From Plasmopara viticola (taxonomy: Eukaryota > Oomycota > Peronosporomycetes > Peronosporales > Peronosporaceae): a stretch of DNA of 64,000 nt. Below, piece by piece: positions 33,960-47,000 of this stretch. Numbering within the stretch: position 1 is the first letter of the stretch; each line of letters starts with the position of its first letter. A program made the translations under genes and the position numbers. The notes under the pieces were generated by a model. It did no database searches and was not told the DNA's origin. It saw nothing but the letters and a program-made list of their open reading frames with translations. Where the stretch lies: NCBI GenBank assembly GCA_001695595.3, contig MBPM02000013.1, positions 868,001 through 932,000 of the forward strand, given 5' to 3'.

Positions 33960-35700
33960 TGAAATCCATTCGGTGTTACATATCTATCCCATACCGATGT
34001 TACTGGTTAGGCTGAAGATGCTGTATATGCGAACCGGTAAATATCGAAATACAGAGTAATTTTTAGGAGTGTGTGACAACTCACCTGCCGAATGAACTAG
34101 CCCTGAAAATATATAGCGCTGAAGCGAGTTACTCATACTTTGCCGTTATGCCGTTGATAATCCAACGTTAAATCGTTTTTTTAGTTTACATTTCACCTTT
34201 CCGTTTGTAATTGTAGGAGCTGTACTAATACATTTGATTTTATTACATGAAGTAGGTTGCTTCGGTTCATGCGAAAAATAGCGGTTCTCATTAATTCTTG
34301 TTGTTAAGAAGGATTTCGTAGTATCAAATATCAACCATAAAAAAATTAAATTAGGGTAATAGTAGTTTATTTTGAGTACTCGAAAACACAGAAGCATTCA
34401 GCACCTGACATAGTACAGCTCTATATAGAAATTGTTTGAATTAGTGCAAGTATCAAACAGTGTCAAATCTTTTCGAGATAACCTCTCTCGCTGAAGAGAA
34501 TTATGTGGGCAAAGCGCTTCTTCTTCTCTTCAGTGTTTGAGAATGAACGATTCAAATTTCTTTTTAATCCAGACCACAAGGCATAACTTCCTGACTCCCA
34601 GTATTTCTGGTACGTTTAATTCAGTGCATGATAACTATATTAATGAAGCGAAATTTCTCCATTGGGGCCATAACAGTTTCCAACAAGTTTGACCGCTCGT
34701 GAAAATATTTAACATACTCCGCAATTTGCAATTATTATCGTACGTTCCTTGGTCCTGTTAATTATTACATTTTATATCACCTAGAAATTTAAAGGCCCAA
34801 AACCCATTTAATTAAATCATTCATTGCTGCACACACAAACCCAATGGCCTACACCTGAACCGTATCGAAGCGGCATAATATACCTCCCATTTCTAGTGAT
34901 ATTTCTTTTTTCTAATTTCTAATATCCCATCGATATGAGCGTTTGGCTAATTTCTCGTTGTAGTTCATCAGCGGCCAAATTATTAAGCTTAATTTATTAT
35001 GTAAAGCTTATGTATAGCAAACCATTATATACAAGGCAATATTTTCAAAATAGTAATAATACCAAGTGGCCATCAGTTGGCTTATACTCACTACTTATAC
35101 ACATCGAAAATGTTTTTTCCAACAACGCTTCTCAAATGCGATTGAAGTTCAGCCAAGACATATCCAATAAGCATTAAAACAGCAAATCGAGTGAATTGAT
35201 CAGATTATCTTCGCAAAATTATCCCGTTAGCAGTTTTTTTATTCGTTGTAACCTCACTGACAATCAATTTGAACACCATCCGAAACTCCGACATCAGTTA
35301 GTCCTCAAGGTTCATCTATTGGTCAGTTGTTCTCACTTTGGCCCGCTTAATATCAATGGCTCTCTAATAGTGATGGAGCATACAGCAAGATCTCTCTGAC
35401 TATTTTTGATTCCTTGGTAATGCTATCAATTCGTGATAGAAATAATTATTGTATACAAAACGTTCAATGTCGGCGGAATAAAATGTTGGTAAATAGAGCT
35501 AAGTTCAAAAATTTGTTCAAAAACCTTTGAGATTTTTTCGAACTCAGATATAAAAGACTCGATAATGTTTTTAAATTTCACATATGTCTGTAATCGAGCA
35601 AATAGATTGAATCAACTTGCTGAAGAGAACAGTGAAGAGCTTCGATCAGCACGCATTAAGAATGGTCGATACAAACTAAAGCGATGAATTACTGATCCGG
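33960..35700. other. AT-rich stretch, no gene recognised
   Basis: Only short frames without family features were found here on either strand. No direct or inverted repeat stood out by eye. Confidence 0.5.
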
Positions 35701-37700
35701 ATTAATTTTGGATACCTTGATAAAAAGTGAATGATTCCAGCAGGTGTACAAGGAGCTTCATCAATGACAACAGGAGAAATTCAGGCAGCTTCAACAATGA
35801 CAACAATAATACATGCAACAACATCTATGAGAACAACTCGTATGCAGGCAATACTGACAATGACAACAACAGACGGTCCCAAGATCGTCGGAGATGACGA
35901 TGATTCATTAAGTGATATTAATAATCATAGAGTACATATAAGTTTGGAACTTAAGTAAAAAACTAACTATCGGAAAATTATAGAAGATATATTGATCAAT
36001 ACGCCATCAATCCAACTATCGTCAAAAGAATGGCCAGTCCATACTCAATTCCGTGTACTTTGGAACGGAGGTCAAACTTCTCAGTCGAAATATGAGTAAA
36101 TTAGCAAATAAAGCACTAAAAACTATGATTGCTTTCCAATATATGTTAACGTATTGAATCATATAGATATTGAGAGAAAAGATACTGCAACTGACCAGAT
36201 TACATATTCTGGAGCATATGAAGTACTTCACGATGTTTTGATGAAGAAGTCCTTTTTAAAAGGTGTACACATTTGTTATAAGAAGGGAGCACACAACAAG
36301 GTGGTTATACTTCAGTAATGAGAGATAATCGAGCGAAATTACTGAACGTAAAATTGAAGCCTTTTATGTCAATCGAGTGAATATCAATGGAGAAGCCTCA
36401 TGGGAGTCGATACTTGATCTGTACATCAAAGTATTGGAGCAAAGTAACATCTCATTTATGCAATCACCGATATTCGAAAATCCTGATTCAACCAAGTAAA
36501 AACAGAAGTACTAGCAAGCAACCAATTGATTCAAATGGTAAAGTTATTTCAGGCGGTGATAATCAAGTGAATGATATCTAATTCAAATGAAAAATGGACA
36601 AATCTTAGTTAGAGGATGAGGAGGTAAGAAAACAGAGTACCTTGGGGAATATGCAGCAACCATGAGTAAGAAAAAGAATAAAATTGTCCGATTCGCGTTA
36701 AAAAACGCTAATAGGCTTGTATCGCTAAAACATTCGTTGATAAATATGGAGATCGCATCGCTGTTGAGATCGTTACACTTAAATTTGTCAATCTAGAATG
36801 ATTTCAAAGGATTCTAACATTTGACTCCATGGACGGGCTAAATGTTGCAAAATTTAAGGACACCAAAGCTTTCCAGACACAAACTTGATAAATTACTCGG
36901 TTTTCGTGAGCTAGTCAGGATAATAGTATCTTATAAAGAGAATTGTAAATGATTCGCCGAGCTTTCTTATTGTTTTCAAAATAAGAGATAATTCGAAAAT
37001 AACAGAAGTGCGATATCCTTGCAACTCCAACAAGTCAGATACTTACATTGATCAGGAAAAATTACTGAAAACTTCGTATTAAAGCAAAAACGTGACGTAA
37101 AGCCTACTGCAACAAAACCAACCATAACAACAATTAAGCGAAGCTCTCGTGTCGGCAGGCAAATGGATGGAGGTAAATTCAATTGATAAGAATCTGAGAC
37201 ATTTGCGTTGTAGCCTCTAATTCCTTGAACCTTTTTTAATTTCCCTTATACAGAAATTTTATGCAAACATGAACACTTACGTCTCAGTCAGCTTATGACG
37301 ATCAATAAAACACGTTTCAAATGTCATTGGAAGTATCACTCACACCTTTTAGAGCTAGTTGATCTCCGAAGAAGATAGCTATACATTCAGAAAAGCATAA
37401 ATGGAAAAAAGGGCTGCATAGACTGGTAAAAGAGTATAATGTATGTTCAGGTGACATTGCTGCTTCATTAATTATGGACGGAGGCGCTCTTACGGGATCT
37501 GGTAGTGGTGTATCACTATGGAGCTTGATCAAAGATAAAGCATGACCTTAGTAAAGAAACATGTTTGGCCCGAAGTTGGACCTTTTGTATCGGGTATTGT
37601 TGATCAAGGCGCTCAAGCTCTTGGGACATATTCTGGACAGCTTGGTTTAGTCGACGCTATTTAAGGGGAAGTAAAGAAGCTTGCTGATGTGAAAGTTGGA
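35700..37700 (+). mobile_element. Decayed multi-ORF element, copy B (unclassified)
   Basis: The segment 35.86-36.9 kb aligns to 26.5-27.6 kb (copy A). Copy B keeps a threonine/methionine-rich frame at 35731-35958 ending in an acidic VGDDDDS run, comparable to the decayed acidic run in copy A near 26.55 kb. Downstream, around 37.32-37.7 kb, frames with words such as DIAASLIMDGGALTGSGSG and FVSGIVDQGAQALG look coding-like but broken. No enzymatic motif was found. Confidence 0.45.
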
Positions 37701-38123
37701 AAGGGTATCCTGAAATGTAAATCAAGATGTCTTAGCTACGGCATATGCGAAAGACAGTGGGTTCATTAAAAAACAATTTGTCAACATAAGCGTATAGTCT
37801 CTCTGGTGCATTGCTTATTATTTTTAGAATAGATTTACATGTCGTGTCTTTCCAATATGGAGTTGAAGCGAAGCGCTGAAGCATTCAGCGTGAGAGCAAG
37901 CTTTCTCGTCGTCAGGCAATACTTTATTCTTCGTATTAAAGAATTGTTTCTCTAACTTCGACATTTCATTTCTTTTTCAAACGAAGGCTTGCTTCTGGCT
38001 TCCACGTGTGGCCACAATCATCACGTCCTGTTCATTTCACTATATACTTAACTCTACCATTGCGTCGATTCTTGTGATTCATGATCTTTTTACTTCAAAC
38101 ACCGCATTGCTCTCTATTGGGGT

Positions 38124-38206
38124 ACTAGTTGTAATTGCTGAAAAAGCTTTTAAGTTGTTGGCTTGTGCCACTAGTTGTAATTGCTGAAAAAGCTTTTAAG
38201 TTGTTG
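38124..38206. repeat. Short tandem duplication, 46-bp period
   Basis: A 37-bp word starting ACTAGTTGTAATTGCTG occurs identically at 38124-38160 and 38170-38206, separated by a short linker. Confidence 0.9.
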
Positions 38207-38780
38207 ATTTGCAATTAATACGCTGACTCTACACCAGTGTTTTGAGCAGTTTTATTACTTCATAACCTTGAGCAGGTGAGACAGAGAAGTAAGGTTATTT
38301 GTCTTAAGCGTGATTAAGTTGTTGGAGTAACGAATGTCTGAGATTTGGGAAGAAGGACGATGCTGCGCTAGTCTTAGTGGTGGTATTACGCAGACTACAA
38401 TCATGCTGTGCGGGACGCAAGCGCACGTTTTAATTAAGTATTGGTAATATTTAAATCAAGCAGCAGTGGTTTTGCGTGGTGGAATCCGATTACATCGGCT
38501 AGCTTACGTGACCTCACGATTTGCATGGAAGAGTCAGTATCCCTCAGCTAAGCGGTGCTATCTCGTGGCATCACCCGGGCTCGATTAATTATGTAGACGA
38601 TATTTTCAAAGATCGTAAAACTTTGCTTAGGCAAGAGAAGATGATTTGAAGTCATGACAACTTGAAGCATAAGAGCTGATACTTAAGTGTGTCAGCCGTC
38701 ATCAAGTGGCACCAGGTATTATCGCGAAAGCGGTTGCTCGTATAATACAAGTCACTCCGCGGCTGTGCGAAGAAATAATT

Positions 38781-38894
38781 AAAGCTGTTCAGAAATTTGA
38801 TTAAGGAAAAAGGCTACAAGCATCGAAGCGTAATTAATTCTGAAAGCTGTTCAGAAATTTGATTAAGGAAAAAGGCTACAAGCATCGAAGCGTA
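38781..38894. repeat. Short tandem duplication, 62-bp period
   Basis: A 52-bp word beginning AAAGCTGTTCAGAAATTTG occurs identically at 38781-38832 and 38843-38894. Confidence 0.9.
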
Positions 38895-41800
38895 TGAAGC
38901 CTGTACAGCTTATAAAGCGCGGTAGTGCTTAAATAGCGGAACCAAACGTATAAAATGTCATAAAGCTTGTAATGCGGAATAAAGCTTGTGATGCGCAAAA
39001 GGCTTGGAAGCTGAAAATTGTGATGTATCGCAAAGCGGCCTTCAAAACATTGACATCTTTACATCCGCTTGAAAACGATGACCATATTGTGGTTTTTAAT
39101 CTAAGGACAAACATTTCGCAAGATCGACTAAAAATTGCCCAAGAGTCCTCAAGCGCGTGAATAAAGCCTTGATTTTTTAATTACCAGTAGTTTAGCAGAA
39201 TGTATCCTTAATGAATTGACGATACTACTCAAACTTTAAAACGGTGCGAGTTCGTAAGCTCTAAGCGTGCAAGAGCATTATATATTATCACGCACGGAGA
39301 CGTATCATTGTTAGACATTGTTCATGAACGACACATAAAGTGATATAAACGTATCGTAATGTCTTCTAAAGGTAAAGCCATAATGTCCAGGAAATACAGC
39401 ATCAAAACTTGCATAAAAATTCAAATGGAATGTGCAGCAACAATATGTCGCTGACAACAGCTTGAAGCAGCTGAGTCAGCAAAAAATGACGCGTGTTTTC
39501 AACAAAAAGTGGTAGCAAATTATAATTCTAGCGCAGGAATTAAAAACGCCAAAAGCTTTTGAGCCACACAGCAATATCACTGTAGATGTTTAGACTTTGC
39601 GGGTGTATAACCGAAAACACATTGTATGTCTTAAGTACACCAGCCAAATTTGTGTCGAAAGCCCGAGCTGTTATGTTGATGTCTATTAGAAAATGAAAAC
39701 ACGAAAAGAATATCGCGCTCAAGCCATTATTGTGGAGATCAGTTATAAATGCACAAAGCGAAAACTTTTTGGACCCGATGACTGTATAAAAAGTTAAAAA
39801 GGCAAATTTGCGTGAAGTAGGCAGCAAATAAGTTGTTAGCCTTGTTTGTTCCGTATTTGTCAACTTTCCATAAATAGGATGCAAAAAGCAAGGAGGACGG
39901 GCGGATAGCAATCGTGCCATATTGAGTAGGCACATTAAGTCTTGGTAATCGACTCTAACCCCCTCCCATCTCAAATTAACAAGCAAGCCGATAGATATAG
40001 CCGCGATGAAGCGTAACGAAGCATCAAAATGTCGGATATCCAACAGAACTGAGAGTAGGTTGTACTTAAGTAAACTTTTTGGGTTGAGGACCGACAATCG
40101 CTCTGCAGTGCCTTTCAAGATGCTCAAAAAGCTCGACCGAATCAAAATTGGGGTGAAGATATAGTCCTCAGCAGTGAATGGCACAGATAGGCATTTGCCG
40201 GAAACGTGGTCGAGTCATATGCAACTGACGATGGAATTTGTTGATAACACTCATCGTAAGAGACCTTGTTTTTTCTCGAAAAGAGTTTACTGCATACATT
40301 TGACAGCATTAGGCTTCAAACGTAAGAGGCAATGAAGAGTACACCACGCTAACAGGCACTTTGTGGGACCTAAGTGCCAAACAAGCTTACAGCCAAACCA
40401 GCTATGCGGTGAGGCTGAATTCGTTAAGCCAACTTGATTAAAAGTAAAGGTGAGCAATTATTTTTTCGGAGATTTATGCTATTAAGATGTGATTTTGAGC
40501 TCTTCAAAACATCGATTTCATCCCATTCTGCACAAAGTCTCTAGCAGAAGTACTACAGGGAGCGATCGTTCAAAGAAAAGACTGGCGAGATATCGCAGAT
40601 TTTTGCTTTTGAAACTATTGCCATACTCGGAAGTGTAGAGTCGAGAGGCTAAAATTGACACACCGCTTGCTTTGGAGCGAGTGCATCAAGTTTTTGTGAA
40701 AACATTGTTCCCAACATAAGGCTTCGATCATCTTTAACAGTCTACTGGGTGTTGATTATCAATCTTTGAAGAAGAGAGTCGATACAGCCAAGATGTTTGC
40801 CCTGACCCGTAGACCTAGCTTCGTAGATGATGTTAAATGGGATGACCATGGTAGCATACGCAAAGTCATTTTGTATGGCGGGCTGCGTTTTAAGAAAATC
40901 TTATCGCCACTGATTGATAAGTATCCACATCAAAATGCACTGCGCTATTTCAAGATCTAAATCATTAAGACGTGACAGGCTATAGCAATATTAATTGTTA
41001 ACCTGCTGGGCTTGAAATAAGCCATCGAACTCCTTAATTGCATAATTTATGGAAACAAATGCTGCAGTGTCCGGGTTGTTTGCATATACTGAGGCGAGTA
41101 GTAGCGGTATGATTATCAAATATGGGTGCACATAAATTATGCCTTCACCCGAAGACGGACGAGTATTTTCTCCTAAAGGCTCGCTCGAGGATGATGATAT
41201 AGAAATTAAAGAGCCTGCTTTCGTGCGTAGTAAACGGTGCGTTTGTAAAAAGGCACACCGTATCGCATACCTTTTCAAAGAATGCACGCGGATCGGGTCC
41301 ACGAGTTCTAAACGATTAAAAAAGCGATTATGACTCCACCCAGAAATCGTCCAGTATCAAAAGCCGCATAACAGAACGAGCAGTTTGTTTAGCGGTACCA
41401 AATGCGGCCAGTGAAATCTGCCTTCGCTTATAAGCCATGTTATTAGACACGCTGGTAAATGAACTCCCACATCCAATACTGTAATGAAAGGCGAGCTCGG
41501 CGTGCGTCTCTCAAATATGTTATTTTAAAGTCTGTCGCTGTTCTATCTAGCAAAGCCGCCAAGTTACTCTCGGGGATCACCGCGGGACATGATATTCACA
41601 CACGGTGGAGAGACTGGCTTAGAAGACATTTAAACGCATTACACCAAAGCGTATCAAAGTTTGAAGAGGCAAACTCTGTTACGCTCGCGGCGAGAAGTGA
41701 GTCCATTATAACTTACCGCGAAAAAAAAGGGCGCGATGAATCATTGATATAATACAAACTCTTACTAGTCTTAAGCTTCAGAAAAAATGAGCTTACCGAG

Positions 41801-43428
41801 CAAAGCTCTTAGGCTACCACTTGGCTTACTGACTAAAACTCTTTGATAACTACAAGCCGAAACTTAATTGAAGCCTACGCGGGTGACTGCCTGAAAATTG
41901 AGTCTAAAAGCAAGTAAAATGAAATTTCCACACAAAGCGTACTCTGACAAACGGTGTATTGCGGCTGCAGTGTTTAATTCGAATAAAAGTTGAGCTTTTA
42001 ACTTCTTGAGAGGTAGTTCTTCATCTTCTTCGTCAGAATGCAATGTGCACTTACATATCCGGAAAAAACGTTGATATGTCAAAAAATTAGCGCGTATTTC
42101 TGTATAAGAAAGGGCAAAGGGGGTAGGGATAGTGCGGATTGCAAGTTGAGCCGCAAATATTGCGAGGTCAGAGCTAAGGGACGCTATATTCGGCAAATGG
42201 AGGCGAAAGTCGATCCAAAAAATAGAGAGACAGACGGACAGTACAAGTGAACGACTTCCAGACGGGGTCTGAGCGCTATCGTAAGGTTGGCCTCTACGCA
42301 CTTGAGTGCGGAAGAAGCCAAATTGGGAGTTCAGCCAGCATCAAAGTTACAATTGCAGACGGGAAGAAGTTGATCGTCAAAAGAGCCGGCACGGTGAAAC
42401 TGAGTTCTAGCTGCCTTAATATGTTTGATTTGTGCAATCGCTAAAAATATCATGGTCATCATATTTATATACTCTTATATACTCTTAGAACTCTCAATCT
42501 CCCTACGACACAAGTCTGCACATAGATTAACATCTCGCGCACTCGATTTACACACTTTTTTTTTAAAAAAAGAAATGCAGTCGAGCTACGTGGTTATGGT
42601 CTGATCGACGCACTAACGAGCAGCTTCTGTCGACGATAGCTCAGTATACGCAACATGACATTTATTACGCAGCTAAGAGTTTTTGCACGTACGAAAGAGC
42701 ACAATTTAGCTTGAACAAAGCCTGCTTGGAACAAAAAGATCGATTAACAAAATATTGCTTATGGTATCAATATTTGACCAACTCCTTGTATGCTTAATCA
42801 GAGTAGAAGTAAATCAACTTTTGACAAGCATACAGATTAGTACTTATCTTTATAGTAAAAGACCTTTTTCGACTAAAATTGCATAAGTCCACAGTGACAA
42901 AACTATCTGTTCATTTTTTCGTCCACAGCGAATTGTGCTTGTAAACGTCTATCATTAAGCACCAGAAGCAGTGCAGCCTAAAGCTTATGACTTGCAAATA
43001 AATACTACTCAAAATAAGCTTAAATAATGGCTCTTTGTAAAGATGCAAAGCCTTTTTCTTTTCGAAGGAGTTCTAATTCTGGCTTCTCGAAAAATCATTA
43101 TTGCAAGAAATTACACGCTTCATTTAATTAAAAGATGCAGGATATCCGCATAAATATAAATTTTAGGAAGTCATGACTGAGTACTGTCAGCCAAAACGAA
43201 TAACATCAAATCTACTAGAATTTTATCAATGAAAGGGTCATTAATTAGGCAATTTTTTAGCGCGCACGTTTCATCACGGCGAAAATCAATTGGTCGGAAT
43301 GCAGGATTCCACTTGTCATACAATCAGTGAGCGTTTTGTCGGAAAACGGCTCCGGGGTTTCCTGCTCTAAGCAGCCTTCCAGTTAATCGGCCATCGGGAA
43401 TACGTCACTCGTCTTTAAGCTTCAGCAA

Positions 43429-43959
43429 ATGTTCAACTTTCTTTCATCCGAAGGTTCTCAATTCAATGAAAAAGCGGACGAGGTTGAGCAGTACCGTGCT
43501 CGTCATCGCCGCATTCATCGCGGTCAAGGCCCAGACACGGCGCCTAATCCGCAAGTCGAAGACTTGGACGTGGAGGACGGACGCACGCGAAAAGTCTCTG
43601 CCAAGTGGCGACGTCAGCAGCAACGAGAGGTTCCAGTCAGCAACCAGTTCCTCGACAACGCCAAGATGCACGTGCCTTTGAATGCCTTTGATATTGTAGC
43701 ATCACCCGAGGCTTTTCAAGAGACGCAGAACGATCAAGAGAGGACGGCAGCCCCGTTAGCTTGCCAGCAAGCGAATGATGCCATGGAGAATCACTCGACT
43801 TTGTGGGAACGACGGCTATCAGATCGTCAAAACGCTGAAGGCTCTACTAGACAACTGCCGACACTTGAAGAGGAGGCATTGTGGGGAGGTCGCGTAAACT
43901 TCGCAACACACGACGCCCAGCGTCAGATGCTGTACTACCAACCGCAGTACTTTGCTTGA
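43429..43959 (+). CDS. Hypothetical protein, 176 residues
   Basis: This intronless frame has GC-rich codon use like the neighbouring real genes, a clean ATG and a stop 95 bp before the convergent PH-domain gene. The protein is hydrophilic: an N-terminal basic stretch (RARHRRIHRGQ), a central R/Q-rich segment, a Q/E-rich part and a conserved-looking end (EEEALWGGRVNFATHDAQRQ). No signal peptide, membrane segment or known domain is seen. Function is unknown; it is called real mainly because of codon character and position. Confidence 0.65.
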   Translation: MFNFLSSEGSQFNEKADEVEQYRARHRRIHRGQGPDTAPNPQVEDLDVEDGRTRKVSAKWRRQQQREVPVSNQFLDNAKMHVPLNAFDIVASPEAFQETQNDQERTAAPLACQQANDAMENHSTLWERRLSDRQNAEGSTRQLPTLEEEALWGGRVNFATHDAQRQMLYYQPQYFA

Positions 43960-44054
43960 ATTACGGAATCAGCATTACCTGTGACATAATTAATTGAACT
44001 CTCTTTAAGGGAACGATACATTCATTTATGACAATTCTTTTCGCCAGTCTTCTT

Positions 44055-47000
44055 TCAACTTTTGTCACTCAGCTCAGCAGTCTCGATAAAGATTGAGTGA
44101 GTGTTATGCATGACGGACGCGAGGTATACGATGAAAAGTAGCAAGAAGGCAATGACAGCGTGGCGTGGGTCTTCTCGTACCCAGGAAAGCAAAGACCCTT
44201 CCTTTTCAACGATCTCCTCGTCACTATCATAATCGTCTCCATCTTCGTCGTGAGCATGAATCGATGCTGACCCGGCCAGCTTCACATCGTGGTCAACGCT
44301 CGAGTGCCGGTCCCTGTCATATGTGCTTGACATCCCGCTCGTTGGCCCTCGGTCAGATAACAATTGGTCATGGGTGCTGCTGCTGCGTCGTTGGAGTTGA
44401 GAGAAATTTGCATCCCACGTCATCCATTTATCCGGCGAGCCAGCCTTGCGCCGCACTTTGCTGGCATCCATAAGCGATTCCAACCACTCTTCTCCTTCGT
44501 AGATCGTTTCCGTACGTAGAGCAAGAATTTCACCGTTTGGTTTAATGATCGCAATCCGAATGCTATCGTTCTCTCCTTTTTCCCATGCAAATCGTGCAAC
44601 GTCCGGTCCACTAGTCGCGGTAATTTCAACAACTTCACACCGAGTGAGCTCCATCATATCACGATACTTACGAGAGCGTTTGTGGGAATAGTACGAAAAA
44701 AGCGTCCCATCCAGTCGGCACCAGCGTTTGGACCAACGGGACGGCACGATAGTGACCTGCTTGGCACCCCCTTTGTCTGCGATTCGTTGCAGTTTGCGCT
44801 TATCAAACGAAATCGAGAGATAACCCACTTTGACTCGGTTCTCTGGCTTTTGACGCTTGTAATTTTCCCGCAATGCTTGAATTTCGTCGTGGTATGTGTG
44901 CACGAGGTCATCTCGAGCAAGATCGAGGAGATTTGGAACGCGTTCCATGAGCTGAGTTCGCGCCGCTGGGTCAATCGCGTGGAAGCCAAAGATCAGACTT
45001 TCCAAAGCAAAGTAAAAAGGAGAAGGCAGCATGAGCTCCATCTCACTGTTTGGACCAGAAGTACTAGTGTGAGAAAGACTGGTCTCGCCCGACAAGCCTG
45101 AACGAGAAGACTGAGTGGCTGTAGAATCACAACTTCCACCGCTAGCCACAATCCCTTTCTCGCTTGATGATGACGCCAATGCAGTGGAAGAGCCCGAGCA
45201 AATCGGTTTCTTGTCGTCCTTGAAAGATCCGCGCTTTTTTACCCGCAAGACCACCTTTTTATCGGCTGAAACTGAAATGCGAACTTCATCTTTCGAGCAC
45301 AACTCGAGCTGCTGCTGCTGTGGGTGCGCATGATTCCAAAGGTCCACTAAGCTTTCAACTGGCTGCTTGACATCCTCAAACGATGAGAGTAAAGAACTGA
45401 GACGTGTGCTGAAATACTCAAGAAAAACACGAAGCGTCATATTGGCGTCCACTTTGAAGATCAGGTGCTTTTGAAATTTGCCTAATGAGAACTGGCGAAA
45501 GTAATCGGTGTCTTGGACAATACTTCCGATAGAGAGCCCCTTATACTTGAGAAGACTTTCGCTGATTGCACCGGGATCGACGTACAAACCCACTGTAAAT
45601 CGATACGAAGGAGAGTCATTCGGCTCGGCGTCTACTAGCGGCACTGCAAATTCATGAGACCACGTCCCTAGCAATGCACTGCCGTCGGCAGCCAATTCGC
45701 CGCTGAACATGACGTTGCTTTGACGGTCCACCATTGGACCAAAATGCACCACGAGGCTACGACTCTCACGTCGCATTACTTCCAGCTCTTCATCATCATA
45801 ATCTGCCCATTCATCTTTGGTAGAAGGCTCGCTATTCAGCATGGACGATCCATTCCGACTGTGCCTCTTAGAGCGACTGCTTGTGCGTAATCTGGTCGTA
45901 ACGTGTGTTTCTTCCTGTCGATCGCTTAGTTGCTCTTTCTTCTCGTGCCCTTCATCCTGAAACGAACTATCGTGTTCATCTTCTACAGCACCAAAGAGAT
46001 CTTCTATTTCGCTATCGTCTTCAAAATCTTCCGAGTCCGAGTCGTCGTCGTCATCGTCGCTGTCCATACTCGATTTTCGTTCGTGCACATTACCAAAAAT
46101 TTCGTCTTGTGCATCAAGCACTTCTCCACCCCAAAGTGAAGGCAAGCGTTCCACCAATCCTCGTTTTGCATCGTGCTGGATCGAATTGCTGTCAAAAAAC
46201 AACGCTTGTATGCTCTTGCAAAGACTACGCGACGCAATTGGCGGGTATAATTGGCTTCGTAGTCGGTACTCAAAGCGACCATCCTCGTGAATCCGCATGA
46301 CCATGGATTCAGCTTTCTTCAATGATTTCTCAATAAATCCGAGAAAAGTCTGCAAAGCGATCGCGTTTGCTCCCATACGAGGACCCAATTCATCTCGTAA
46401 CAATGCGGTGAGCACCGACTTGGACACGCGCTTCCGGGCAGTAACGACAAAGCTACGTCGGAACGTTGTGTGATAGAGCAGATGGTCGTAGAACTGCTGG
46501 TCTCCGTACAAACTCTTGGCATCACGCCCATAAAACTTGTCGAGCTCTCTCGTTGCTGTCTCTGGATCAATGTACATACCTACTGCCAAAATCCGCTCGT
46601 CCGTCCAGCCCATGCGTCGTACAATTGGCCCCACACCCACTAATAAGTCGCCATTTGCTAAACTGGGTGGAAAAGTAATCCGCGAGTACATTTCCTTCAT
46701 TGGTCCGTACGTCATCCTTGACTCTAGGATTGGGATCAAATCTTCACCAAATTCATCACGCTTTAAATTGACTCCATGCTCATGATCCAAATGATTATGC
46801 GCCATGGTAGGAGTCGACTGACCTCTGTCTCCCGCGTCGGGATACTCCATCGAGTTGCTCTGAGGCACGAGTAAATTACTGGCGCTACTAGTATAATCCA
46901 ACCCATCGTGCCCGAGGTCTGGAATGGGTAGAAACATAGGTCTTGCCCGTCGTTCGGCCTTATTGTCGGCCGACGTCTGCTCTACACTGGCGTGGAAGAC

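Larger units (their letters stand above)
37700..43428. other. Gene-poor, relic-rich stretch
   Basis: Many short frames appear on both strands, e.g. 39540-40184 (-, 214 codons), 40766-40960 (+), 41139-41333 (+) and 41459-41752 (+). None has a recognised family; the 214-codon frame is hydrophobic and probably antisense to an older decayed frame. Two short tandem duplications lie at 38.1 and 38.8 kb. I see no intact gene. Confidence 0.45.

Noticed and set aside
39540..40184. 214-codon minus-strand frame, hydrophobic
   Set aside because: It has no family signal or conserved motif, lies in decayed AT-rich DNA, and the opposite strand shows older broken coding-like frames that may explain it.
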